A stretch of DNA of 64,000 bases from Propionivibrio limicola (GTDB lineage Bacteria > Pseudomonadota > Gammaproteobacteria > Burkholderiales > Rhodocyclaceae). This document shows positions 55,047 to 63,093 of the stretch, piece after piece (position 1 is the first letter of the stretch; each line of letters begins with the position of its first letter). The notes under the pieces are model-generated. The model saw nothing but the letters and a program-made list of their open reading frames with translations, was not told the origin of the DNA and did no database searches. A program made the translations under genes and the position numbers. The stretch is from contig NZ_SSSR01000011.1 in assembly GCF_009469695.1 (NCBI RefSeq), forward strand, positions 1-64,000, written 5' to 3'.

Positions 55047-57104
55047 TCAGTTCTTGATCGAAGCCGCCTGGATGGCGGTCAGGGCGATCGTGAACACGAT
55101 GTCGTCGACCAATGCGCCGCGCGACAGGTCGTTAACCGGCTTGCGCAGACCCTGCAGCATCGGGCCAACCGACAGCACGTTGGCGCTGCGCTGAACGGCC
55201 TTGTAGGTCGTGTTGCCGGTGTTCAGATCCGGGAAGACGAACACGGTCGCCTGGCCGGCGACCGGGCTGTTCGGGGCCTTCTGCTTGCCAACGTCGGCCA
55301 CGGAAGCGGCGTCGTACTGGATCGGACCATCGACGACGAGATCCGGGAAGTTCTTGTGGGCGATGTCGGTCGCCGCACGAACCTTCTCGACGTCTTCACC
55401 CTGACCGGAACTGCCGGTGCTGTAGCTGATCATCGCAACTTTCGGCGTGATGCCGAAGGCGGCCGCGCTGTCCGAGGTCTGCTTGGCGATCTGGGCCAGC
55501 TCTTCGGCCGTCGGATTCGGATTGATCGCGCAGTCGGCGTAGGCCAGCACCTGATCGGGCATCAGCATGAAGAAGACCGACGAAACGATCGACGAGCCCG
55601 GTGCCGTCTTGATCAGCTGCAGCGCCGGACGCACGGTGTTGGCGGTGGTGTGGACAGCGCCGGAGACGAGGCCATCGACGTCATCGACGGCCAGCATCAT
55701 GGTACCGAGAACGACGGTGTCTTCGAGCTGGGCCGTTGCCTGGTCGGGGGTCAGGCCCTTCGACTTGCGCAGTTCGACCATCGGCGCGACGTACTTCTCG
55801 CGAATCTCATCCGGATCGAGGATTTCGAGGTTTTCGGTCGGCAGCTTGATGCCTTGCGAAGCGGCCACGGTTTCGACGACGTCGCGCTTGGCGAGCAGCA
55901 CGCACTTGGCGATGCCCTTCTCGGCGCAGATCGCGGCGGCCTTGACGGTGCGCGGCTCGTCGCCTTCCGGCAGCACGATGCGCTTCTGCGCGGCGCGTGC
56001 CTTCTGGATGAGCTGGTAGCGGAAAGCCGGCGGCGACATCTTGATGATTTCCGGCACATGGAACGAACCGGTGATGGCCTTGGCATCGAGGTGCTCGGCC
56101 ACGGTATCGAGCACGGCGTTCATGCGCTCGACGTCGTCAAGCGGAACGGACGTCGGGATCTGGCCAACCTTGACGGCGTTCGAGAAGCTGTCGCCGGAGA
56201 CGCGCAGGACCGGCACGCCGCTGTTCAGGGCAGGCGTAGCCAGTTCGAGCAGTTGCGGCGAGATCGAGCTCGAATGCGTCAGCATCAGGCCGGCGAGCGG
56301 GATACCACGGCTGGCGGCGAGTGCGGCAACCAGAATGATGTCGTGGCGGTCGCCGGAGGTGATGATCAGCGTGCCCGGACGCAGGCGCGGCACGAATTCG
56401 GAGGCCGAACGGGCGGCGATGATGGTGTCGGTGACGCGACGGGTCGCCATTTCGCCCGGCATCACGACTTCGGCGTTCAGGTAGTCGGCGACATCCTTGG
56501 TACGCGGTGCGAGCAGCAGCGGATTGTCGTTGACCACGCCCCAGACGCAGACGTTGCCCAGTTGCTGTTTGGCGGCGGCGGCATCGAAATCCTTGCCGGC
56601 CTTGTTGAAGACAACACCGGCGACCTTGCAGTCGGCGTTGGTGAATTGGCTGATCGACAGGTGCAGATCGCTGAGCGCATTGTCCGCCGACACGTCGGCG
56701 ACAACGACGATCTCGGCCTTCAGGCTCTGTGCGATGTCGACATTGAGCTGGGCGGTGAAGGGGTTGGCGGAATCGCTGTGCAGACCCTCGACGACAAGTA
56801 CGCTGGCTCCCGTACCGGCCTTCATGCAGAGGGTGACGATGTCTTCCATCAGTTCGTTCGACTGATTGGTGGCAATACGCTCGGAGGCGTCCTGCATCGA
56901 CAGCGGCGCCGGCACTTCAGCCTGGAAAACCTGCTGGGCAAACTTGACCGAATTGTCGCGGTCGCCTTGAGCAACCGGCTTGGCGTACTTGACTTCGACA
57001 CCCTGGCGTTGAAGGGCGCGCACAATCCCCAGCGCCACGGAAGTCAGCCCGACTCCCTGGCGGGCTGGGGTGACGAGGAATGTTTGCGTGAAACTCTGAC
57101 TCAT
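55047..57104 (-). CDS. pta: Phosphate acetyltransferase Pta (long form)
   Basis: A 685-residue enzyme that interconverts acetyl-CoA and acetyl phosphate. The N-terminal third is BioD-like (TFLVTPARQGVGLTSVALGI), followed by a DRTGG regulatory domain and the catalytic PTA domain with RIVLPEGDEPRTVKAAAICA, MMLAVDDVDGLVSGAVHTTA, MISYSTGSSGQGEDVEKV and DGPIQYDAASV. The ATG at 57104 with GGAGAGCAG upstream is chosen. No ackA lies next to it in this window. Confidence 0.95.
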   Translation of the reverse strand: MSQSFTQTFLVTPARQGVGLTSVALGIVRALQRQGVEVKYAKPVAQGDRDNSVKFAQQVFQAEVPAPLSMQDASERIATNQSNELMEDIVTLCMKAGTGASVLVVEGLHSDSANPFTAQLNVDIAQSLKAEIVVVADVSADNALSDLHLSISQFTNADCKVAGVVFNKAGKDFDAAAAKQQLGNVCVWGVVNDNPLLLAPRTKDVADYLNAEVVMPGEMATRRVTDTIIAARSASEFVPRLRPGTLIITSGDRHDIILVAALAASRGIPLAGLMLTHSSSISPQLLELATPALNSGVPVLRVSGDSFSNAVKVGQIPTSVPLDDVERMNAVLDTVAEHLDAKAITGSFHVPEIIKMSPPAFRYQLIQKARAAQKRIVLPEGDEPRTVKAAAICAEKGIAKCVLLAKRDVVETVAASQGIKLPTENLEILDPDEIREKYVAPMVELRKSKGLTPDQATAQLEDTVVLGTMMLAVDDVDGLVSGAVHTTANTVRPALQLIKTAPGSSIVSSVFFMLMPDQVLAYADCAINPNPTAEELAQIAKQTSDSAAAFGITPKVAMISYSTGSSGQGEDVEKVRAATDIAHKNFPDLVVDGPIQYDAASVADVGKQKAPNSPVAGQATVFVFPDLNTGNTTYKAVQRSANVLSVGPMLQGLRKPVNDLSRGALVDDIVFTIALTAIQAASIKN

Positions 57105-57252
57105 TGACTGCTCTCCTTCGCGTTTATGAGATGTGAACACGGCGATGGTCTTCGTGCTTTTCGTCCATCGCCGGTGCAGCCCGTCATTTTACTACCGCGT
57201 CGAGTCAGTGCAGAGCTAAAGCGACAAATTGTGCGCGGAATACGTCAGCGCG

Positions 57253-57675
57253 TCAGTACGCCAGCGCGTTGGCGATATCGCGCTTGTGTTCTTCCTCCTG
57301 GACCAGGATATCCTCAAGCACCCGGCGCAGGCCGTATTCCTTGAGTGCCTCGGCCTGGGTGATGCGCTGCCGGTAACGGGTGATCGCGTTGTCTTCGCCG
57401 GCCAGATCCTGACGCAGCATTTCGACGCTATCCGGCGAGATTTCGCGTTTTTCCACATCGATGGTCGGCACGCCGCCGAGAAAATCGATGTGGTCGCTCA
57501 GCAACACGGCATGCTGCATCTCCTGCTGGGCATGGATCAGAAGCTCCTTGCGGATCGAATCGAACTTGGCGCCGGTCATGGTGGACGCATGCTGCACGTA
57601 CTGAATCGCGGCGGCGTATTCCCACTCAAGATCCTTGTTCAGTTCGGCCAAGAGCTTTTCCCGTGAAATGGTCAT
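57253..57675 (-). CDS. Ferritin-like / bacterioferritin-type protein
   Basis: A 140-residue four-helix-bundle protein. Diiron ligands are expected in LEWEYAAAIQYVQHA, HAQQEMQHAVLLSDHI, GEDNAITRYRQRI and VQEEEHKRDIANAL. The pattern of E, ExxH, E, ExxH fits a ferritin-like diiron carboxylate protein. No heme-binding Met could be assigned, so it may be a ferritin-like oxidoreductase or iron-storage protein. The ATG at 57675 with GGAGGGAAT upstream is chosen. Confidence 0.88.
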   Translation of the reverse strand: MTISREKLLAELNKDLEWEYAAAIQYVQHASTMTGAKFDSIRKELLIHAQQEMQHAVLLSDHIDFLGGVPTIDVEKREISPDSVEMLRQDLAGEDNAITRYRQRITQAEALKEYGLRRVLEDILVQEEEHKRDIANALAY

Positions 57676-57748
57676 AATTCCCTCCTTTGCAGCGTGAAAA
57701 CGATGACAAATCCAGCATAGACCATCCCCCGGCAGGAAGTCGCGTCGT

Positions 57749-59098
57749 TCAAGGAGGCGCCATAGCCCGGCGGTCGACCGTCTCGGCGAGTTCGCGCAGC
57801 CGGGCAGAAACTTCGACCGGATACGACACCCCGCCCTCCACGACGCGCAAGGCGGGCGGCAGCAATGCCAGTTGCGCGCCCGCATAATCGCGCACCGCGA
57901 CGAGCGGCGGCGACGCTTCGATCCGCCGTCCGCCCCGCATGACCTGCCCAAGCAATGGCGCTCCCGGCGGCGTTTCGCCTTCCAGCGCCAGCGTATCGCC
58001 GGCCATGCGGCCGTCGGCATCAAAACGCCGGAACACCTGTTTGCACCCCGGCCACGTGGCCTTGCCCTCCGAGCGTTTGCGACGGGCAAGGCCGGCATAT
58101 TCCTGCAGCTTGTAGGCGCAGTCGAGGTAGGGGCGGTCGGCCGACGTATTCATGCGCGTGCCGACGCCAAAGCCGTCGATCGGCGCCGCGTCGGCAAGCA
58201 GCGCGTGCACTTCGTATTCGTCGAGATTGCCGCTGACGAAAATCCGGATGGCCGGCAAGTTCCCGGCATCGAGGATAGCCCGCACGCGGCGCGCGTGCTG
58301 CGCCAGATCGCCGCTGTCGATGCGCACCGACTGGATGGCGATGCCTTCCCGCGCCAGCCGATGCGCCAAAGGCACGATGGCGCGCGCGGCCCTCTCCGTG
58401 TCATACGTATCGATGAGCAGGGTGGTGGTTTTCGGATGCGAACAGACGAAATGCTCGAACGCCAAAAGCTCGCTCTCGTGCGCCTGAATGAACGAATGCG
58501 CCATCGTGCCGAACACCGGGATGTTCCAGCGCATGCCGGCCTGCACGTTCGACGTGCCATCGAAACCGGCGAGATAACTGGCCCGCGCCGAGAGCAAACC
58601 GGCTTCCGCGCCATGCGCGCGGCGCAGGCCGAAATCGACGAGCAGCTTGCCCGGCGCGGCCAGCCGCACGCGCGCCGCCTTGGAGGCAATCATCGTCTGA
58701 AACTGCAGAAGATTGACGAGGCGCGTTTCGACGAACTGCGCCTCGCGCAACGGCGCCACCACGCGCAGGATCGGCTCGTCCGGAAAGAACAGCGCCCCTT
58801 CGGGCATCGCCATGACGTCGCCGGTAAACCTGAGGCCCGCCAAGGTATCGACGAAGTCCGGGCGGAAGCGGCCGCAGCCAGCCAGCCACGCCAGCTCGTC
58901 CGCCGTGAACTGCAGGCTTTCGAGGTAATCGAGCACCTGTTCCAGCCCGCCCGCCATCAGGAAATTGCGTCCATCCGACAGCTTGCGCACGAAGAACTCG
59001 AAAACCGCCGTCTCGTTCATGCCCTGATCGTGGTACGCCTGCAACATGGTCAGCTGATAGAGGTCGGTCAGCAAGGCGCTTTCGCCGGCGGTACTCAT
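57749..59098 (-). CDS. pncB: Nicotinate phosphoribosyltransferase
   Basis: A 449-residue enzyme of NAD salvage that makes nicotinate mononucleotide. Blocks: LLTDLYQLTMLQAYHDQGM, ETRLVNLLQFQTMIASKAAR, DFGLRRAHG, GTMAHSFIQAHESE, IDTYDTERAAR and SVRIDSGDLAQHARRVRAIL. Length fits the family. The ATG at 59098 is chosen from the conserved N-terminus. It is divergent from two phosphoribosyltransferase genes. Confidence 0.94.
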   Translation of the reverse strand: MSTAGESALLTDLYQLTMLQAYHDQGMNETAVFEFFVRKLSDGRNFLMAGGLEQVLDYLESLQFTADELAWLAGCGRFRPDFVDTLAGLRFTGDVMAMPEGALFFPDEPILRVVAPLREAQFVETRLVNLLQFQTMIASKAARVRLAAPGKLLVDFGLRRAHGAEAGLLSARASYLAGFDGTSNVQAGMRWNIPVFGTMAHSFIQAHESELLAFEHFVCSHPKTTTLLIDTYDTERAARAIVPLAHRLAREGIAIQSVRIDSGDLAQHARRVRAILDAGNLPAIRIFVSGNLDEYEVHALLADAAPIDGFGVGTRMNTSADRPYLDCAYKLQEYAGLARRKRSEGKATWPGCKQVFRRFDADGRMAGDTLALEGETPPGAPLLGQVMRGGRRIEASPPLVAVRDYAGAQLALLPPALRVVEGGVSYPVEVSARLRELAETVDRRAMAPP

Positions 59099-59238
59099 GG
59101 CCCCCCTTTTCTTATGGACATGCACGCCCGCCACCCATCGTGGCGCTTTGAGTATAGGCCGCCGCGACGGCACGAAAGATTATTGACTATGCTGAACAGG
59201 CGGAGCCCGCCGCACGATGGGGAGAAAGGGAGAAGATC

Positions 59239-59817
59239 ATGGATCGCCCGCCCGGAAAACGTACCTGCCTGTACAACACGCCCCAACTCGACTTCGTCAT
59301 CGATGAAATGGCCTGCCAAGCCGCCGGCCTGCTGACTGGCCGCCAGCAAGTTGCGGTGATCGGCGTGCTGCGCCGCGGCGCACCGCTGGCCGACCGGCTA
59401 ACGGGAATCATGGCACAACGTTTCGGCATCGCGGCACCGTTGCGCCTCGATCTTGCCGTCAAGCGTTATGCCGACGATCTGACGCTGCTCTACCCGGAAA
59501 CGCGCCTCACCGAAGAAGCCCGGCACGCCACGCTTGATCTGAACGGCTACACGGTGCTCGTCGTCGATGACGTGCTCTATTCCGGCCATTCGCTGCTCAA
59601 GGTGGTCGAGTATCTGGCCCGCAAACAGCCGGCGGAAATCCGTGTCGTCACGCTGGTGGATCGCGGCGTCACCCGCCTGCCGGTGCGCACCGATGTCGTC
59701 GGCGTGCGGCTCGACATTGCTCCCTGCGACATCATCGAATGCAACGTGCCACCCTACGAACCGGAGTTCAAGATCGAGCTGTTGCAACCAGATCGAGGAC
59801 AAGGAGACGCACCATGA
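59239..59817 (+). CDS. Phosphoribosyltransferase-domain protein (PyrR/HPRT-like)
   Basis: A 192-residue type I phosphoribosyltransferase. The PRPP-binding signature is TVLVVDDVLYSGHSLLKVV; VIGVLRRGAPLADRLTG is the PPi loop region and the ending DRGVTRLPVRTDVVG resembles PyrR, a pyrimidine attenuator or uracil PRTase. However, the gene is not in a pyr operon, so the substrate is unknown. GGGAGAAGATC lies upstream of the ATG. It overlaps the next gene by four bases. Confidence 0.85.
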   Translation: MDRPPGKRTCLYNTPQLDFVIDEMACQAAGLLTGRQQVAVIGVLRRGAPLADRLTGIMAQRFGIAAPLRLDLAVKRYADDLTLLYPETRLTEEARHATLDLNGYTVLVVDDVLYSGHSLLKVVEYLARKQPAEIRVVTLVDRGVTRLPVRTDVVGVRLDIAPCDIIECNVPPYEPEFKIELLQPDRGQGDAP

Positions 59818-60491
59818 TCTTCAACGACCGCCTCGACGCCGCCGCCCGACTGGCGGACGCGCTCTCCGCCTGGCGCGGCAAGAATCCGCTCGTCCTCGCT
59901 ATCCCGCGCGGCGCCGTGCCGATGGGCGCGGCGCTGGCCGAGGCGCTCGGTGGCGAACTGGATGTGGTGCTCGTGCACAAGCTCAGTTCGCGCTGGAACC
60001 CCGAATACGCCATCGGCGCCATCGACGAAGCCGGCCATACCTTCGTCTCCGACCCCGCCGAAGCCGACGAAAAATGGCTGCAGCAGGAAAAAACGCGCCG
60101 ATTGCACGAACTCGCCCAACGGCGGGCGCTCTACTCGCCCGGCGTACCGCCAGCCAATGCCCGCGGCCGCGTCGTAATCGTCGTCGACGACGGCCTGGCC
60201 ACTGGCGCCACGATGCTGGCCGCCCTGCACGCCGTGCGTGCACAACAACCGCAACGCTTGATCTGCGCCATTCCGGTCGCCGCGCCGGACAGCCTGAGAA
60301 AGGTGGAAGCAGGCGCCGACGAAACCGTCTGCCTGTACGCGCCGTGGAACTTCCAGGCCGTCGGCCAGTTCTATCGGCAATTTGAGCAGGTCGAGGACGC
60401 GGAGGTGATTGCCTGCCTGAAGCAACAAGAAACAAGACAGCGGGGCCGTCGGAACCCCTTCTCCTATTCCCGCCAAAAACCTCACGGATAA
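59814..60491 (+). CDS. Second phosphoribosyltransferase-domain protein
   Basis: A 225-residue protein of the COG1926-like PRTase group. NPLVLAIPRGAVPMGAALAE is the N-terminal loop and GRVVIVVDDGLATGATMLAA is the PRPP signature; ending VCLYAPWNFQAVGQFYRQFE is typical. These proteins are often found with hydrolases or salvage genes, without known substrate. The ATG overlaps the preceding PRTase stop (ATGA), so the two proteins are coupled and may act together. Confidence 0.87.
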   Translation: MIFNDRLDAAARLADALSAWRGKNPLVLAIPRGAVPMGAALAEALGGELDVVLVHKLSSRWNPEYAIGAIDEAGHTFVSDPAEADEKWLQQEKTRRLHELAQRRALYSPGVPPANARGRVVIVVDDGLATGATMLAALHAVRAQQPQRLICAIPVAAPDSLRKVEAGADETVCLYAPWNFQAVGQFYRQFEQVEDAEVIACLKQQETRQRGRRNPFSYSRQKPHG

Positions 60492-60590
60492 TCGTAACCC
60501 GGCCTTTCAAGGTGTCGATTCCTTTTACAGAAAAACAGATTCCCTCACCAGAAAATAAATAAACTCGCGCATTTTCATAGACTTACAAAG

Positions 60591-60607
60591 TTGGAACAAC
60601 CTGTGCT
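60591..60607 (+). promoter_or_regulatory. Sigma-54-like promoter upstream of PEP-CTERM gene
   Basis: TTGGAACAACCTGTGCT has the GG and GC doublets separated by ten bases, the fixed geometry of a -24/-12 sigma-54 promoter, with partial match to TGGCAC-N5-TTGC. A start ~12 bases after the GC would leave a leader of ~45 nt before the ATG. PEP-CTERM genes are known to be under RpoN and PrsK/PrsR control in Zoogloea, which makes this more than a chance match, but it remains inferred. Confidence 0.5.
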
Positions 60608-60663
60608 TTATCTCCAGTGCAAGCCGGTATCGCTTTAGAACCAACAGATACTTGGAGATGAAC

Positions 60664-61614
60664 ATGAAACTAAATAAAGTCTTAACAGCCTTGGCGGCCA
60701 CGGGCATGCTCGCCGGAGCATCCGTGCCCGTACAAGCCGACGTACTGGCCCAGTCAGTACTGACACTTGAGAATTTCAGATTCATTAATACGGCAGGCGG
60801 CATTCTGGATGTCAGTCAGTTTGACGCTCTGGTATTCAGCGACAGCACCGACATCAGCGCGACGCTCAATGGCACGACGCTTGATTACTCGGCCGGCCCG
60901 ATAAACACCTTTGGCGGCATTGACGGGCTTCATCAGTGCGTGGGAACGGGATGCGCAGCACTTGGCCAAAATAATTTCGGCGAAATTTCAACACCAACGG
61001 TCGACCGGGCACGTGGCGATACGCTGCTGTCAGGTGCGCCACTTTCCGGGACGGGGTTTGCGTTCGGAGCGACGGCAAGCACGCTTGCCGAAGCACAACT
61101 TGTCAATAATGGCACCGGATCGGCGGAAGACAACCTCGGGCTTCTGGCGACGATCTCGTTCAGTCTCACACAAGACCAGATCGTGGGCGTTGCATTCGAC
61201 ATCGACCAATTCCTTCGGGCCTTGTTGACCGCCGATTCTCTGCTCGGCAGTACGGCACAAGCCAGGTCGTTCTGGAGTATCAGTCTGGCAAACGCTGCGG
61301 GAGACACGCTGTTTGACTGGACCCCGGACGGTGTGTTGAATACCTCAATCACCGGCGGCCTAGAAATAACGGATCAATGCGACATGACCCGGACGCTGGG
61401 CGCACAGCTACCAGGACAAACCGCCACGTATGACTGCGAAGGAAGTGCAGCGGCATTCACGGACTTCGCGCTGCTGGCATCTGAGTTTTACACGCTGACC
61501 ATCGCGCACGAGAGCACGGCCGACGCGAATCTGCTGGTTTCCGAACCGGGAACGGTCGCCTTGCTGGGGCTTAGCCTGCTTGGACTCGGTGCCTTGCGGC
61601 GTCGTATCGCCTGA
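60664..61614 (+). CDS. PEP-CTERM sorted exported protein
   Basis: A 316-residue protein with a signal peptide (residues 1-26, LTALAATGMLAGASVPVQA) and a C-terminal sorting signal SEPGTVALLGLSLLGLGALR followed by RRIA, i.e. a PEP-type motif (EPGT), a hydrophobic helix and a basic cluster. Such proteins are processed by an exosortase (XrtA) and linked to exopolysaccharide and floc formation. The middle has no recognised domain and shows beta-rich Asn/Thr/Gly-rich repeats. Composition is lower in GC than its neighbours. The ATG at 60664 with GGAG six bases upstream is chosen. Confidence 0.9.
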   Translation: MKLNKVLTALAATGMLAGASVPVQADVLAQSVLTLENFRFINTAGGILDVSQFDALVFSDSTDISATLNGTTLDYSAGPINTFGGIDGLHQCVGTGCAALGQNNFGEISTPTVDRARGDTLLSGAPLSGTGFAFGATASTLAEAQLVNNGTGSAEDNLGLLATISFSLTQDQIVGVAFDIDQFLRALLTADSLLGSTAQARSFWSISLANAAGDTLFDWTPDGVLNTSITGGLEITDQCDMTRTLGAQLPGQTATYDCEGSAAAFTDFALLASEFYTLTIAHESTADANLLVSEPGTVALLGLSLLGLGALRRRIA

Positions 61615-61634
61615 ATCCACTGCATCCTGCAAAG

Positions 61635-61667
61635 AAAACGGCCACCCAAACAAGGGCGGCCGTTTTT
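61635..61667 (+). terminator. Intrinsic terminator after the PEP-CTERM gene
   Basis: AAAACGGCC (61635-61643) and GGCCGTTTT (61658-61666) form a perfect 9-bp stem with T-run on the plus strand and a complementary A-run. It lies between the convergent PEP-CTERM and amt genes and may serve both. Confidence 0.85.
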
Positions 61668-61695
61668 ACTCCTGCTGCCAGATGCATCGAACCAC

Positions 61696-62898
61696 TTACC
61701 AGTTCGGCTCACGCTCCGGCGTCGAGGAGATTTTGTGGATTGAGATATCCGCGCCGTTGAATTCTTCTTCCTGATCCAGGCGCAGCCCCAGCGTTGCCTT
61801 GAGCACACCATAGACCACGGTGCCGCCGACCAGCGCCACGGCGATCGCCATCGCGGTCATGATCAGTTGCGGCATGAAGGCGATGCCGCCAGCGCCGCCC
61901 AAGACCTTCTGACCGAAAATCCCCGCCGCGATACCGCCCCACGCGCCGCACAGGCCATGCAGCGGCCAGACGCCGAGCACGTCGTCGATCTTCCAGCGAT
62001 TCTGGGTCAGCGTGAACATGACGACGAACAGCCCGCCGGCCACCCCACCAACGACAAGCGCGCCCAGCGGGTGCATGAGGTCCGAACCGGCGCAGACAGC
62101 GACCAGCCCGGCCAGCGGGCCGTTATGCACGAAGCCGGGGTCGTTCTTGCCCATCAGCAACGCGACCAGCGTCCCGCCGACCATCGCCATCAGCGAATTA
62201 ATCGCAACGAGGCCGGAAATCTTGTCGAGCGTCTGGGCGCTCATCACGTTGAAGCCGAACCAGCCGACGGTGAGAATCCATGCCCCGAGCGCGAGGAACG
62301 GGATGGATGACGGCGGGTGCGCCGAGATTCCGCCGCTCTTGTTGTAACGGCCATGACGGGCGCCGAGCAGCAGCACGGCCGGCAAGGCGATCCAGCCGCC
62401 CATGGCATGCACGACGACCGAACCGGCAAAATCGTGGAACTCTGCACCGAAAGTCGTTTTCAGCCACGCCTGCACGCCGTAGGCCTGATTCCAGGCGATG
62501 CCTTCGAAGAACGGATACACCAGCCCGACGATCACGAAGGTGGCGATCAACTGCGGGTGGAAACGGGCGCGCTCGGCGATGCCACCGGAGATGATCGCCG
62601 GAATGGCCGCCGCAAAGGTGAGCAGGAAGAAGAAGCGGGTCAGCTCGAACCCGTTCTGCTGCATCAGCACTTCGGCGCCGGAAAAGAAATTGACGCCGTA
62701 GGCGACCGAAAACCCGATGAAGAAATACGCGATCGTCGAGACCGAGAAATCGACGAGGATTTTGACGAGCGCGTTGACCTGATTTTTCTTGCGTACTGTT
62801 CCCAACTCAAGGAAGGCAAACCCCGAGTGCATGGCCAGCACCATGATGCCGCCCAGCAGAATGAACAATACGTCGCTGCCTGATTTGATTGTTTCCAT
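61696..62898 (-). CDS. amtB: Ammonium transporter, Amt family
   Basis: A 400-residue inner-membrane ammonium channel with about 11 helices. The pore His and surrounding blocks are in HDFAGSVVVHAMGGWIALPA and DVLGVWPLHGLCGAWGGIAA, and GFNVMSAQTLD is typical. The N-terminal part lacks a cleaved signal. The ATG at 62898 is chosen with TGGAG upstream. No glnK gene adjoins it. A sigma-54-like promoter precedes it. Confidence 0.94.
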   Translation of the reverse strand: METIKSGSDVLFILLGGIMVLAMHSGFAFLELGTVRKKNQVNALVKILVDFSVSTIAYFFIGFSVAYGVNFFSGAEVLMQQNGFELTRFFFLLTFAAAIPAIISGGIAERARFHPQLIATFVIVGLVYPFFEGIAWNQAYGVQAWLKTTFGAEFHDFAGSVVVHAMGGWIALPAVLLLGARHGRYNKSGGISAHPPSSIPFLALGAWILTVGWFGFNVMSAQTLDKISGLVAINSLMAMVGGTLVALLMGKNDPGFVHNGPLAGLVAVCAGSDLMHPLGALVVGGVAGGLFVVMFTLTQNRWKIDDVLGVWPLHGLCGAWGGIAAGIFGQKVLGGAGGIAFMPQLIMTAMAIAVALVGGTVVYGVLKATLGLRLDQEEEFNGADISIHKISSTPEREPNW

Positions 62899-62929
62899 GC
62901 TTACTCCAGAAAAATAGCGAGGCCGAGCA

Positions 62930-62947
62930 TGCAAAAACTGTTCCCAA
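62930..62947 (-). promoter_or_regulatory. Sigma-54-like promoter upstream of the Amt gene
   Basis: On the minus strand TTGGGAACAGTTTTTGCA has the GG and GC doublets ten bases apart with a good TTGCA at -12, consistent with RpoN/NtrC control of ammonium uptake. Initiation ~12 bases downstream would leave a leader of ~20 nt that still contains the TGGAG ribosome-binding site. No clear NtrC site was identified. Confidence 0.6.
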
Positions 62948-63020
62948 CATCAAATCCTAAGCAATTCAGCAACTTAGGTTGTTGGCCAATCAAAACACGA
63001 ACCATCATTGTGCGCGCACA

Positions 63021-63047
63021 AAAAACGGGCACCAACTTGGCGCCCGC
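63021..63047 (-). terminator. Intrinsic terminator of mltA
   Basis: On the minus strand CGGGCGCCAA and TTGGTGCCCG form a near-perfect inverted repeat followed by six Ts. It ends the mltA transcript ahead of the amt promoter. Confidence 0.8.
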
Positions 63048-63093
63048 TTCGATCCGGTTTTCATCCGTATTTTTCAGATACCAGAAACCCGCT

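Noticed and set aside
55356-57107. 583-codon frame antisense to pta
   Set aside because: Same antisense artefact; the pta product is recognised over its full length.
63010-63023. Palindrome TTGTGCGCGCACAA as an NtrC site for the Amt promoter
   Set aside because: It does not fit the TGCACC-N5-GGTGCA pattern and lies next to the mltA terminator; kept only as a curiosity.
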